NCBI GenBank assembly: GCA_019828595.1
Contig: JAHQRK010000004.1
Coordinates: forward strand, 1,550,001-1,614,000
Reading direction: 5' to 3'
Length of the DNA stretch: 64,000 nucleotides
DNA from: Aphanomyces cochlioides
Taxonomy: Eukaryota > Oomycota > Saprolegniomycetes > Saprolegniales > Verrucalvaceae
Below, piece after piece: positions 21,585 to 32,411 of this stretch. The notes below the pieces were generated by a model that had not been told where the DNA came from, searched no databases, and was given only the letters and a program-made list of their open reading frames with translations. Position 1 is the stretch's first letter; each line of letters opens with the position of its first letter. A program made the translations under genes and the position numbers.

Positions 21585-22412
21585 TTACTCGGAATGGGAG
21601 GAAGCATCGCCAGCCTACGTGTTGCATGAGAAATCAGTAGATGCAACTCTGTCACAACCTTTTTCGTACGCTCCAAGTGCTTCGATTCCGCAACGATGCG
21701 ACGTCTTTGTTGCTAAGGCAAGCAAGGTCATGTGGTGAATTTCCCTATAATGATTGAGACCTGATGCCAACGCCATTCCTCTTGCGTCATAATGATTTGA
21801 AACTCGAACGACCCTTCAATCTCGAGCGTGTTCTCCACGGGATTCTTGGTTGAATAATGACCAGGTTCCTTGAGCGCAACGTAATTTACATCTGAAGGAA
21901 AAGCGAGAGCTTTCTCCAATTTCTTTTATGGTGTCATTACCTCGCTGCGTCCTTAGCCAGGCGGATTGTCGAGTTTCCCATCTATAAAGTGCCTTGACGG
22001 ACTTGGTCTACACAACCAATGATTCAAAATCCATTCCCACTTCACTATCAAGTACCGGGGACTCCGTCGTTTCCTTGATGTTCTTTGGTCTAGAGTTGAC
22101 TCCGTTTCCATTGCTCAATGTATTTATGACGTACTCGAATACACGACTTTTGCGTTTCTTGGCCAATTCCATCCGTAGCTCGCGCAGACGCGTCAGTGGT
22201 TTTTCGATACGAACATCTACACACAACTCAGTAATCACAAAACAATGAGCATACCATCCGGAAATTGGCTTCGCAGCATGTCGAGCTCATCCAGACGTGA
22301 TCCAACAGCTCCAACAAGCTCGTCAATCTGCCGTCCAAATGAGTTTTCAAGCTTATCTCTCTTCGTACTTGTTCGTAAGTTCTCTCCGCGGCAGTCTTGA
22401 CTAACGTATCCA
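21585..22412 (-). CDS. Coiled-coil protein, function unknown (5' end unresolved)
   Basis: Exons 22369-22412, 22255-22327, 22056-22216, 21941-22007, 21761-21891, 21659-21712 and 21585-21614 (introns 38-49 bp) join in frame to about 186 residues. Heptad-like helices dominate ('IDELVGAVGSRLDELDMLR', 'PLTRLRELRMELAKKRKSR'). A Trp-rich patch 'YRWETRQSAWLRTQRD' and a basic helix 'QQQRRRIVAESKHLERTKK' follow. I do not recognise the family. The first exon shown begins at an acceptor (TTTTTAG at 22413). A start 'MALVESQRLTSLVKEG' lies just upstream, but joining it in phase would need a 20-bp intron, so the real first exon is unsettled. Confidence 0.6.
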
Positions 22413-22818
22413 CTAAAAAGCTGTCATTTAACGCTGGGCATATTCCCTCGTGCCTTCTTTCACAAGCGACGTCAAGCGTTGGCTCTCAACCAACGCCATC
22501 CTGGCTGGCATGGTTGAGCTTTTGAAGAGTCAGACCGACATTCTCACTGGATTTCTCAAAATCACATGATGATTGGCTAACGATTATCCGACTAGCCAAT
22601 CAAATGGTTGTATTTCAATGTATTTTAACCAATCATAACTCTCCTATAATTTGATTGGCTTCAAAATATATCCATCAGAATAATATCGCATTTTAATTGG
22701 TAAAAAATAAATATTTAAACCAATTAATTTGCATTATTTAAATTTATTATAGCCAATTAACTTTATTTATTCTAAGTGGAGGGAAGAGTGGTGACAAACC
22801 AAGTTGAACCTCTCGAGC
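22413..22818. promoter_or_regulatory. AT-rich divergent promoter region upstream of KRI1
   Basis: From about 22570 to 22780 the sequence is very AT-rich and repeats 'GATTGGCT/AGCCAAT' (CCAAT-box-like) on both strands. It separates the coiled-coil gene from KRI1. The unresolved first exon of the coiled-coil gene must lie in the 22413-22530 part. Confidence 0.45.
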
Positions 22819-24801
22819 ATGGCCAAGGAGAAGGCTATCTTTGACGACCAGGCGCAAGAAGAGGCAGAAGATGTAGAGATTCGCATCAATGAAAAGTTTG
22901 CCAAGAAGTACCACGAGCGCAAACGCCACGAAGAACTCCAAAATCTTAAACACGTCGATTTAAGTGACGACGAGGACGAATCCGATTCGGAGACGGAAGA
23001 CGAAGATGGCGATCAATTGACAGAAGAACTGGACAAGGATATCTCGCGCACGCTCAAGTTGATCCGCAAGAAGGATCCATCTATTTATGACAGCTCGATC
23101 ACCTTCTTTGAAGCCCAAGACGACGAGGATTCCGACGACGATGATGACAGTGAGAACGGCGAAAAGAAAAGCAAGAAGAAAAAGGAAAAGGAAAAGAAGT
23201 CCAAACCACTCTACTACAAAGATTTAGTTCGCCAACAAGTACTGGCTGGGGATGTTGAAGATTCGGAGGATTCGGACGACGAGCTGCCAGTTCAATCCTA
23301 TGCCGAGGAGCAACAAGAGCTGAAAGGTGCTTTTATGAAATCTGTCGCTGACGCAGAAGACGACGACGAAGAAGAATTGGATGGTGGTTTGTTTACCAAG
23401 CGCAAGAAGACAGATGAAGAGGTCGATGCCGAAGAAAAAGCGTATGAAGAATTCAAGGAAGTCCATGGCAATGAAATCGACAATGCCGACGAGTTTCTCG
23501 CGAAATACATGAAGTCTGGCGCATGGAAAGAACGAAAGCAAATTCCACGATACGACGAGATTGTCGGTAATGAAAATGCAGTCGACGACGATGAAGACGA
23601 AGAGGAATTGGACAAGGCGGACGCGTTTGAACATGCGTACAACTTTCGCTTTGAAGAGGAAGGCGGTGGTCAAATCCAGACTTTCTCTCGTCACATTGAA
23701 GACTCGCTACGTCGCAAGGATGACAAGCGTAAGATTGCCCGCGAGGAGCGCAAGGCTCGTAAAGCTTTGGAGCGTCAGAAGAAGGAAGAGGAGCTCCGTC
23801 GGCTAAAGAATCTCAAGCAAGCTGAAATTCAGAGCAAGTTGGACAAAGTGAGCGCACTCATGGGCGGCCAAAAGCTGACGGTTGCCGACTTGGACGGTGA
23901 TTTCGACCCCGAAGAGCACGATCGACGCATGTCAGAAGTCTTTGACGATGAGTACTACGGCGAAGAAGACAGTGAGAAGCCGACATGGGATGATGACGAT
24001 GAAGTATTTGGTAAATTGCCCGTCGAAGACGAAGAAGATGAAGACGAGGAAAATGAAGACGACAATGAAGTCGCTGCAGATGATAATGACGACGAAGATG
24101 AAGCGGCAGAGGACGACGAAGAACAAGAAGAAGAAACACAAGAGAATGCTGAGGAAGAGGAGGAAGAGCCAGCTAACGACGAAGAAAAACCCATGACACG
24201 CGCGGAAATGGAAGCAAAGAAGAAGCAATACTTGGACGAATTGTACGCGCTGGACTATGAAGATCTTATCGGTGACCTCCCGACGCGTTTCAAGTACCGC
24301 GAAGTAGAGAAAAACGACTACGGCTTGACAACAAATGATATCTTGAACGCTGACGACAAAGAGCTCAAGACGGTCGTGTCGTTGAAGCGCTTGGCGCCGT
24401 TTGCCGACCACGAGTACAAAGTCAATCGCCGCAAAGTGCAACAACTTCGCAAAGCACTTCGTGAAAAACAACGCGGCAAGAAACAAAAGGGCGACGAGGA
24501 TGCCGCCGTCGACACTGCCGTGGATGCTTTAGAAGCTAACAAGGAGGAAGAATCATCAGGATCCAAAAAGAAACGCAAGCGCAAGCACAAGAAAGCGTCC
24601 AAGACGACGACGGAGGAGGAGAACAAGAAGGACGAGCAAGACAAAGAGGAAGAAGAGCAAGAGGAAAGGGACGACGGGCCAGCCAAGAAAAAGCGAAAAC
24701 GCAAGAAGAGCAAAGGAAGCAGCGAGGCAGCGGCGGCATCAACCGCAGGACTGTCGTCGTCGCGATTAGAGTCGTATCGCATCAAGCCACTGAAAAAGTA
24801 A
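22819..24801 (+). CDS. KRI1: Kri1-like ribosome biogenesis factor
   Basis: Intron-less frame of 660 aa from the ATG at 22819 ('MAKEKAIFDDQAQEE'). The family signature lies in the C-terminal third: 'YALDYEDLIGDLPTRFKYRE' followed by 'YGLTTNDILNADDKELKTVV' and 'SLKRLAPFADHEYK'. The N-terminal Kri1 segment has 'LIRKKDPSIYD' and 'FLAKYMKSGAW'. Long acidic runs alternate with basic runs (ending 'KKKRKRKKSKGSS'), typical of nucleolar assembly factors. Kri1 works with Krr1 in 18S rRNA maturation and 40S subunit assembly in the nucleolus. A trinucleotide-rich GAA/GAC tract at about 24030-24190 encodes the acidic stretch. It converges on the PP2C gene with 41 bp between stops. Confidence 0.96.
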   Translation: MAKEKAIFDDQAQEEAEDVEIRINEKFAKKYHERKRHEELQNLKHVDLSDDEDESDSETEDEDGDQLTEELDKDISRTLKLIRKKDPSIYDSSITFFEAQDDEDSDDDDDSENGEKKSKKKKEKEKKSKPLYYKDLVRQQVLAGDVEDSEDSDDELPVQSYAEEQQELKGAFMKSVADAEDDDEEELDGGLFTKRKKTDEEVDAEEKAYEEFKEVHGNEIDNADEFLAKYMKSGAWKERKQIPRYDEIVGNENAVDDDEDEEELDKADAFEHAYNFRFEEEGGGQIQTFSRHIEDSLRRKDDKRKIAREERKARKALERQKKEEELRRLKNLKQAEIQSKLDKVSALMGGQKLTVADLDGDFDPEEHDRRMSEVFDDEYYGEEDSEKPTWDDDDEVFGKLPVEDEEDEDEENEDDNEVAADDNDDEDEAAEDDEEQEEETQENAEEEEEEPANDEEKPMTRAEMEAKKKQYLDELYALDYEDLIGDLPTRFKYREVEKNDYGLTTNDILNADDKELKTVVSLKRLAPFADHEYKVNRRKVQQLRKALREKQRGKKQKGDEDAAVDTAVDALEANKEEESSGSKKKRKRKHKKASKTTTEEENKKDEQDKEEEEQEERDDGPAKKKRKRKKSKGSSEAAAASTAGLSSSRLESYRIKPLKK

Positions 24802-24842
24802 AGAATATGACTACTATTGGTACATAGAGAGGAGCACGTTGC

Positions 24843-25907
24843 TCATACGAGGACACCGGCGCAGACCGATACGTCGTCTTTCTTTCCATTCTGCTTGTTG
24901 GCAAACGTGAGCAGATTCGACGCTGTGTAGAACGCGAGGTTTTTCACGCGCTTGTCGTTGGCAAAGATGGCCCGCGTGTCTAGTTGCGGCAGAGCGCGAC
25001 ATTTTTCCTGAAACATGGCAAACTCGGTTGTCGAAATCGCATCGTTTGACCTCAGTTCTTCAATCGCAGTCAGGCAAAAGGCAGCCGCTGCGACGGCAAA
25101 CGGAATATACCCACATGTGCCTGAAAAGGTCTCCCGACATGCTTTCACTGTCGCTTTGGCAATGTCAGAACCATGATTGGGATGTGATGCTACGGCACGA
25201 AGGACTTGATCCACATATAAATTGTCGTGCACGCCATCGGAAAAGACCATGAGCACGTCGCCAGGCTCGTAACTAGTGACTTGGACATCGATCGCATCAC
25301 ATGGGTAGTGGATTTCATTCAGGGTCGACACGACGGCAGGCACGTTGAAGTCGTATATGATCGAGTCGCTTTCAAAGACGACGCAGTTGTTGCGCACAAC
25401 AATGCATTTGCAATCTCCAACGTTGAATACAAACAACTGGGCGGACGCGGCATCGACGTACACTGCCGTCAACGCTGAGTCAAAGCGGCCTTTCCGCCGG
25501 GTCATATTGCGTGCGTCTCGGACCGCCACGATCATCTCTGCTTGAAAGTCCGAGGATTTGATCGGTTCGCCTTGTCGTCGGAGACGTTCCAACGCAGCCA
25601 ATGTTTCCGTCACGAGCGCGCGGGCCAAGATGCCGGAGGATTTCTGCGTTCCCGACACACCGTCTGCAACGACCATGTAATTCGGACCGTACCCGACCGC
25701 ATCGTCGCCGTGGAAGTCATAGGACGCGCATCCAATCGAGGAGAAACTGCCCAGTCGACTCTGATTGCCGCGACTCGCCTTCATTTTGGATAAAATGTAC
25801 TTGTAACCATCAAATCCCATCGCAGCCCGCCGCCGATCGGCGCTCTTCCACACTGCACGATGGACTTTGGACTGTAACGGTTGGGCAAGTCCAACTCGTG
25901 TATACAA
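24843..25907 (-). CDS. PP2C-family Ser/Thr phosphatase (PTC7-like)
   Basis: Single frame, 354 aa from the first ATG, or 325 aa from the ATG at 25820 ('MGFDGYKYILSKMKASRG'). Metal-binding motifs of the PPM family are visible: 'VVADGVSGTQKSSG' (motif with the first catalytic Asp), 'FNVGDCKCIVV', 'VLMVFSDGVHDNL' and the final 'GKKDDVSVCAGVLV'. The compact arrangement and 'YDFHGDDAVGYGPNYMVV' at the start resemble the PTC7/PPTC7 subgroup, which in fungi and animals acts in mitochondria. The Arg-rich extension of the longer form ('VHRAVWKSADRRRAA') would suit a targeting peptide. Substrates unknown. Confidence 0.9.
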   Translation of the reverse strand: MYTRVGLAQPLQSKVHRAVWKSADRRRAAMGFDGYKYILSKMKASRGNQSRLGSFSSIGCASYDFHGDDAVGYGPNYMVVADGVSGTQKSSGILARALVTETLAALERLRRQGEPIKSSDFQAEMIVAVRDARNMTRRKGRFDSALTAVYVDAASAQLFVFNVGDCKCIVVRNNCVVFESDSIIYDFNVPAVVSTLNEIHYPCDAIDVQVTSYEPGDVLMVFSDGVHDNLYVDQVLRAVASHPNHGSDIAKATVKACRETFSGTCGYIPFAVAAAAFCLTAIEELRSNDAISTTEFAMFQEKCRALPQLDTRAIFANDKRVKNLAFYTASNLLTFANKQNGKKDDVSVCAGVLV

Positions 25908-27186
25908 ATCTCAAGTCAAACTTAAAATTCCCATACAAAAGACCATAGTAAACAGAAAAGCTCTGAGATGCTTGATCGTTGAAGTTGGTTGATACACACA
26001 GACCTCCGAATAGACTTATGTTCAATATAGTATACGTTATTCAAGATTAAAAATGATATGGAGCATTGTATACTATACTGAAGTCAAGTCTGGATCGAGG
26101 TAGGAGAAATCTGTCGCTCGGTCGGACGACCGATGATCACAAGATGAATAATGCGTCGAGCGATCCATCCACTGCAGCTGGATGCGCGTGGATGAAGCAG
26201 GAAGAAGCGAGCGAGAAAGTCACGACATGGAAGAAAAGGACAGCGGGAAGACGTGATGGATTGATGGTGGGCATCGTCTGGACGGAAGCTGGACACGGCA
26301 CGAACACCACTGGTGTCAGGAATTGTGATGAGATTGGATTCCAACCAACACAGCACGGTGAGAACCAAACTATTGCACCTCCACCTCCACGTGGCAAGAA
26401 TAGGCCAGCTTTACGGTAGTTCTAGCTTCGCAAAGATTGAATCGGCGAGATTAACGGATTTGTCGCCAAGATCGCCAAAGCATGTATGAGAATTCACTCG
26501 CAGTGGGCTCGGGGACAAGGATTTGCGATCAACAGGAGAGTTTTCTGCTTGGTGTTGCATGGCAGGCATAACATACAAAGCGCTGCATTGTAACTTCCAA
26601 GCATGGAGCCCTCCCTCGATGGTCTAGGCTCTAGTCTCGAGCGTTCATTCAAGAGGTGAACCAAGCGCACCCGAGAGCACGCTCAAGGTACTTTAACTTG
26701 AACCACAGGCAAAACGTTGAGGATACCTTGTGTCTAATGCTACGAAACAATGCAATGTCGATGAGTGGACCTCAGCGTGCTCGTTGGGTGCAAACGCAAA
26801 CACCTCCATGACTCGAACTGGCGGAAGGAGCAATCTCCTTGAAGCTAATTTGATCTCAAGAAAGCCTGAGCTTTGTTGGGAAGGCCATGTGAAGCGGTGG
26901 CGAATCGTCGGACCAAATCCCCCAGCTCAAACGCCGAGCGAAAGCTTGGAAAGGGCTCTACCTCATCTAACGCCCCGTTCATTAAATGAAAAGCCTTATT
27001 TCAGCTTCCTACGTTACCGAGGGCTAACCATCTTCATTCACTTGGCGACAGCCAAATAAAAAATCGCCATCTTGTATGCCTCCTTGTAGGTCACCGCATA
27101 CCAACCACGATGTATTGTTTCGCTCGATTCCCAACTCTCGCCGAATGGGATCAGTCAGTATGATTTGCGTTATTAACCATGCAAAT
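25908..27186. other. Long region without a supported gene
   Basis: Upstream of the PP2C gene. Frames of 90-117 codons overlap on both strands at 26066-26420 and at 26730-27059 without motifs. At about 27056-27170 a minus-strand frame reads 'WYAVTYKEAYKMAIFYLAVA' before a stop, which looks like the end of a lost gene. Nothing else is recognised. Confidence 0.35.
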
Positions 27187-27271
27187 TGCATAAGCGCGGG
27201 CGCCAAGCGCCATCGATGCTGAGTGTGTTCGACATGATAGTATAGGCTGTAGGATATACTAGTATTTATTA

Positions 27272-27577
27272 GAGCATGCCCAACGCGACAACGCTATTCC
27301 ATGCCGCTAAATCCAAACTAGCGTGCGTTACTCACTCAAAATTTGGCGTGATTGCCTGAGCATGCCCAACGGTCATATCCTCTACGTTTCGGGACTATAT
27401 GGCATCGACCACGCCAGACGCTATTCACCACGCCAAATCTAGTGGAAATTCTAGCGTGCATGCTAGAATTTCATTACACGCTATGTTTAGCGTGACACCG
27501 GTGGGCTTGAATTTGCCACGCTAGAACGCTAAATTCTATTTGGTTAGCGGGTTAGTGTGGCCGCGTTGGGCATGCTC
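27272..27577. mobile_element. PIF/Harbinger-like MITE, 306 bp, TTA duplication
   Basis: It starts GAGCATGCCCAACGCG and ends with the exact reverse complement. TTA flanks both sides (27269-27271 and 27578-27580). The empty site is preserved at about 32515, where the same flank reads straight through with one TTA. The 3-bp TTA duplication and GAGCAT... end are typical of PIF/Harbinger (Tourist-like) MITEs. A second 'GAGCATGCCCAACGG' lies inside at about 27358. No coding capacity. Confidence 0.92.
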
Positions 27578-27800
27578 TTAAATGTAGTCAATGCATGTTT
27601 CATGATTTTAAACTTATGTCCCGAGTTCTCCGCGCCAAAGACCAAATACTTACGGCTCTATGCGAACGGGAGCAAAGTGGCGAGAGTTCATCATTCGATT
27701 CTCGTCGGATTCTTTCTGTCGAGGGACGATACGCTCTTTCCATCATACCAACCCCAACTTGCCGAAAAATAGCAAGTACGAAGGTGTTGGATCCACCTCG

Positions 27801-28064
27801 TCGTTTTCCTCGGAGCTGTCACGTGCAACCCCACAACATCGTCGTTTTTGTAATCTACCAAGGTACACTTGGACAATTATATCCACATATTTTATAGCCA
27901 AGCCTGCTGCGACTTATCAACCTCCTGAGCCTCTTCGACTCTCGTCGAGCAGGCTTGGCTATAAAATATGTGGAAATAATTGTCCAAGTATACCTTGGTA
28001 GGTTGCAAAAACGACGATGTTGTGGGGTTGCAGGCGATAGCTCCGAGGAAAACGACTTGCTATT
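27801..28064. repeat. Inverted repeat, about 115-bp arms
   Basis: The left arm (about 27801-27914: 'GTCGTTTTCCTCGGAGCT' ... 'TATAGCCAAGCCTGCTGCGA') is followed after about 30 bp by its imperfect reverse complement (about 27944-28064). The right flank copy at 36513 onward carries only one arm, so the second arm arose by inverted duplication. Confidence 0.8.
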
Positions 28065-28174
28065 TCGGTGCCAACTCCAGCCCCCAAGCAGGATGGCAAT
28101 GAAGATGTCATGAATTTGTATTTCATTTTTTATTTTATTTTTCAACTGCGGTGACAAAAATGGAGGGCAATTGT

Positions 28175-28621
28175 TCATTTGGTTGCCTCCTTGAGGAGCA
28201 CCATGCCGACGTCCTTGGGGTCATACTTGATTGTTTGTTGGGTCTCTTCATACGATAGTGCACTTGTGGCATCTGGGTCTTGGTGGCACCGGCGTCGCTT
28301 GGTGCACTTTGTGTGCGCTCGTTCATCCGACGCATGTCGCTTCTTGGTACCAACGAACGCGAGCGGGAATTCTCCCCCTTCACTCAGCCAAAAGTACATG
28401 GTCGGAGTTGAAAACTGGACGAGGCGTGAGCTCATCCGACGTCGTTTCGCCACTTGTGGCTCATCATCACAGTCGTGAGCACGTTTTGCCGAGCCATTTG
28501 CCACGACGCGTCGTTTCTTTGACACTTGTGGCCCACCAAGCTCGTCACGAGCGCGCTTCATGCCTTTGACATTTGTTTTCTCTTGGGTATCCTTGGCGTT
28601 TGTTGGACTGCCAACTTCCAC
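28175..28621 (-). pseudogene. Detached cyclin nuclear-region fragment (left arm)
   Basis: The frame encodes 148 aa matching the basic region that lies upstream of the cyclin box in the intact copies ('RRRMSSRLVQFSTPTM', 'KKRHASDERAHTK'). Here it lies downstream of the cyclin tail, so the order is permuted, as if one copy had been joined to the start of another. It ends 'VGMVLLKEATK' with no cyclin box after it. Confidence 0.7.
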
Positions 28622-30494
28622 GGGGGCGACGGGCCATCTTGTCGATACGACTGGTTTTGTACATCCGCGTCAAAGGGTTGGACGGGGGGAGCTTGCTCAC
28701 TCGAGCATACTTGCCGGACATGTACTTGACCGTGACTGCGCGAATATTCTCTGGGTCTGTCTGTGCAACTTGGTACTCGGCATGGTGAACCTTGTAGAGT
28801 TTTGCCACGCAGTCTCGAACTTGCTCAGCATTGTACGTTGTCAAATGATGTAATGTTGGCCTCTACGCGTGGAGAAAATAAGAGAGTCGACCAAATCTAG
28901 ACATACCCAAGGTGATTTCTCCTTTGCCACTACTCGCGTCATGTAAACTATCGAGGCCGCCAAGACAGATAGGGGGTGCGCAATTGTGATGGGATAGTCC
29001 ATCACGGCTAACTCGGCTAAATACTGAGTTCGATGTCAGTAAAAAAACAAGTGCAACGTCTTACATGAGCGAAATGCTGCTGTGTCTCGGTTGCACATAT
29101 CTCGAGGAAATGGTACCGGCCAACTGGTATTCGAGCGTTTCCAGGACAAGATTTTGCTTCAAACTTGTATGCGAGCATCATACACGCACATCCTAATAGC
29201 TGAAGCTTTCCTGGGGCAATTTTCATCACGGACAAACAACGATCAACCAAGTGCAAGGTGCAACGTGTGAGGCACCAAGTTGTCCATTTCTCCAATTTTG
29301 ACAAGCCAATCCATCAAGATACCACACATGCTGGGGTTAATATCACATTGGACCCATCTTTTTCTTCGGCGAGGCAATCGTGTTTGACCCGGTATTTTTC
29401 TCCATGTTGTCGTCGAAATGAATCGACTTCACGGGCGAGACCATCTTCATGCTTGGGAGTCAATCGGGCGAACTTGCTTCACACATTCATCCACGTCAAA
29501 TTCAGAGCCTACAACATTCGTCGTCAATTTTGTGTCAGGCGAGAGCGTGCGTACTCGAAGCACTCGTGCAAATTTCAAACAAATGCTGTCGTCGCTGCTG
29601 CTCGTGACGTAACGACGATCGTCTAGATTCTGGAGACCCTCCCGGTTCCTTCTCTTGACTGTGGAGAGTCGAGGTACCGACCCCTGAGGACTTTGGACGC
29701 TACATCTCGACGCCACCAAGATGGACTCAACGGCAAGGTCCATCGTGGTGGCGTCGAGATGTTGCGTCCAAAGTCCTCAGGGGTCGGTACATCTTCTTGT
29801 CTCTTGGGCCGTGGGAACGTCTGTTGAGTCTTCATCATGGTTGATCGGCCATGAGTGTCGCGTCGTTGTCTTCAAGCGTCCATCTTGAATCGTTTGATGT
29901 GGTTTCTTCATAGTCGTCGCCGATTGTGGCGACGTCAGACAAGACCAAGGAGTCGTCTGCATCGTCGATGACATCCGTGTCGGTATCGGAGTCTTGATTG
30001 TCTTCAATTGTCGAACTTGATATGATTGACATCAAGTCATCCTCGAGGTCTTCGCCCATTGTCGCCACGTCCGAGAAGATTTCTTCATCCATCGTTGCGG
30101 CCGTTGGGGATCGATGTCGTAGTCTTGCTTGATTGTCCTCTTTCGTCCAGCGAGGTTCGCTGTCTGTAAGGCTTTCTTCTTCTTGTTCTTGTTTGGGCAT
30201 CGTGGGCGCCATGTGGAGGGCGAGTGCCACATAAGTGAGCACCGCCAGGCAGCATCTCTTGAACGCAGACCCTGAGAACTTGGCACGCGTCGAGTCGAGT
30301 GGAGCTCCGACGAGACGATATTCTAGACACCACGGCTTGGGTTTTCTCACACCATATCGCCCTGGAATTGTCTTGGATGTATGTCGTCCATGCGACGACA
30401 CGCCGCGAGGTTCCAGAGCTTTGATAAAGTTCCGTCTGTGACGACTTTTGCTCAGATCTGCAGACCCGTATAGAGCTTCAAGCCACGCATACAA
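28545..30494 (-). pseudogene. Decayed cyclin gene (spacer plus left arm)
   Basis: Reading 5' to 3' on the minus strand: an N-terminal frame (29835-30494) with the hydrophobic segment 'CCLAVLTYVALALHM' and acidic region shared with the giant cyclin; one or two decayed TP repeats ('DVPTPEDFGRNISTPPRW'); the linker 'LSPDTKLTTNVVGSEFD'; a cyclin-box frame (29017-29304) with 'LVDRCLSVMKIAPGKLQLLG'; and the C-terminal tail 'YARVSKLPPSNPLTRM'. About 50 residues are missing from the middle of the first cyclin fold and frames are broken between blocks, so a working cyclin is unlikely. Confidence 0.8.
29675..29789. repeat. Imperfect hairpin at the inner edge of the left arm
   Basis: About 50-nt arms (29675-29725 and 29738-29789), for example 'CCCCTGAGGACTTTGG' against 'CCAAAGTCCTCAGGGG', around a 12-nt loop. 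A collapsed version of the same hairpin is at 30838-30908, at the inner edge of the right arm. Confidence 0.8.
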
Positions 30495-30704
30495 GCATAC
30501 TCTGACGCTCGACTGCTGCTGCTGGTAGACAGCCTTCCTGCCAAGGGGGGATGTTTTTCAGGGAAGAAAGATGGACTGACAACCATGTACATCCGGATGC
30601 CTGATAGGTATCCGGGTAAGAGTCAGTCTGCTGAATAATCCACACAAAAAGAATTTATATTTGGTTTTTGTATGTCGTTTATGAAAAAGAAAAGAATAAA
30701 GAGC

Positions 30705-30803
30705 TTAAATTCCAAATTCACCAAAAAAGTCGACATCTTTCTTGACTTCCTTCTTGGGAGGAGGTGCTGGCGCGGCCACTGGAGTTGGCGCTGGTGGCGG
30801 TGG
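30705..30803 (-). pseudogene. Pro-rich protein C-terminal fragment
   Basis: A short frame reads 'PPPPAPTPVAAPAPPPKKEV' and ends 'KKDVDFFGEFGI' at a stop, the look of a genuine acidic protein tail. Upstream it runs directly into the hairpin repeat, so it is a truncated, captured fragment. Source gene not recognised. Confidence 0.4.
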
Positions 30804-30866
30804 AGTATATGAGAGCCCAAGAGACAAGAAGATGTACCGACCCCTGAGGACTTTGGACGCGACATC

Positions 30867-32041
30867 TTGGTGGCGTCGAGATGTAGCGTCCAACGTCCTC
30901 AGGGGTCGGTACCTCGACTCTCCACAGTCAAGAGAAGGAACCGGGAAGGTCTCCAGAATCTAGACGATCGTCGTTACGTCACGAGCAGCAGCGACGACAG
31001 CATTTGTTTGAAATTTGCACGAGTGCTTCGAGTACGCACGCTCTCGCCTGACACAAAATTGACGACGAATGTTGTAGGCTCTGAATTTGACGTGGATGAA
31101 TGTGTGAAGCAAGTTCGCCCGATTGACTCCCAAGCATGAAGATGGTCTCGCCCGTGAAGTCGATTCATTTCGACGACAACATGGAGAAAAATACCGGGTC
31201 AAACACGATTGCCTCGCCGAAGAAAAAGATGGGTCCAATGTGATATTAACCCCAGCATGTGTGGTATCTTGATGGATTGGCTTGTCAAAATTGGAGAAAT
31301 GGACAACTTGGTGCCTCACACGTTGCACCTTGCACTTGGTTGATCGTTGTTTGTCCGTGATGAAAATTGCCCCAGGAAAGCTTCAGCTATTAGGATGTGC
31401 GTGTATGATGCTCGCATACAAGTTTGAAGCAAAATCTTGTCCTGGAAACGCTCGAATACCAGTTGGCCGGTACCATTTCCTCGAGATATGTGCAACCGAG
31501 ACACAGCAGCATTTCGCTCATGTAAGACGTTGCACTTGTTTTTTTACTGACATCGAACTCAGTATTTAGCCGAGTTAGCCGTGATGGACTATCCCATCAC
31601 AATTGCGCACCCCCTATCTGTCTTGGCGGCCTCGATAGTTTACATGACGCGAGTAGTGGCAAAGGAGAAATCACCTTGGGTATGTCTAGATTTGGTCGAC
31701 TCTCTTATTTTCTCCACGCGTAGAGGCCAACATTACATCATTTGACAACGTACAATGCTGAGCAAGTTCGAGACTGCGTGGCAAAACTCTACAAGGTTCA
31801 CCATGCCGAGTACCAAGTTGCACAGACAGACCCAGAGAATATTCGCGCAGTCACGGTCAAGTACATGTCCGGCAAGTATGCTCGAGTGAGCAAGCTCCCC
31901 CCGTCCAACCCTTTGACGCGGATGTACAAAACCAGTCGTATCGACAAGATGGCCCGTCGCCCCCGTGGAAGTTGGCAGTCCAACAAACGCCAAGGATACC
32001 CAAGAGAAAACAAATGTCAAAGGCATGAAGCGCGCTCGTGA
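30867..32041 (+). pseudogene. Inverted decayed cyclin copy (right arm)
   Basis: Mirror of the left arm: linker 'LSPDTKLTTNVVGSEFD' (within 30867-31139), cyclin-box frame 31282-31569, second cyclin fold, and tail frame 31742-32041 ('EQVRDCVAKLYKVHHAEYQV'). It lacks the N-terminal membrane and repeat region. It carries the same internal deletion as the left arm, so the decay came before the inversion-duplication or the arms have been homogenised. Confidence 0.8.
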
Positions 32042-32411
32042 CGAGCTTGGTGGGCCACAAGTGTCAAAGAAACGACGCGTCGTGGCAAATGGCTCGGCAA
32101 AACGTGCTCACGACTGTGATGATGAGCCACAAGTGGCGAAACGACGTCGGATGAGCTCACGCCTCGTCCAGTTTTCAACTCCGACCATGTACTTTTGGCT
32201 GAGTGAAGGGGGAGAATGCCCGCTCGCGTTCGTTGGTACCAAGAAGCGACATGCGTCGGATGAACGAGCGCACACAAAGTGCACCAAGCGACGCCGGTGC
32301 CACCAAGACCCAGATGCCACAAGTGCACTATCGTATGAAGAGACCCAACAAACAATCAAGTATGACCCCAAGGACGTCGGCATGGTGCTCCTCAAGGAGG
32401 CAACCAAATGA
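31965..32411 (+). pseudogene. Detached cyclin nuclear-region fragment (right arm)
   Basis: Mirror copy of 28175-28621, 148 aa with one residue changed. It overlaps the tail frame of the preceding pseudogene in another frame. Confidence 0.7.

Larger units (their letters stand above)
27187..28137. repeat. Left copy of the direct repeat that flanks the palindrome
   Basis: The sequence after the boundary motif 'GTCGATGCTGAGCGCG'-type core (about 27205) matches 32444-32710, 33380-33475 and 36513-36640 in the same orientation, once the inserted elements are removed. It holds a PIF/Harbinger-like MITE (27272-27577) absent from the right copy. Distant matches in opposite orientation lie 3' of the cyclin copies near 39540, 47140 and 61360. 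No gene seen. Confidence 0.75.

Noticed and set aside
22328..22410. Frameshift in a GA-rich run of the coiled-coil gene
   Set aside because: A canonical 41-bp intron (22328-22368) restores the frame, so no frameshift is needed.
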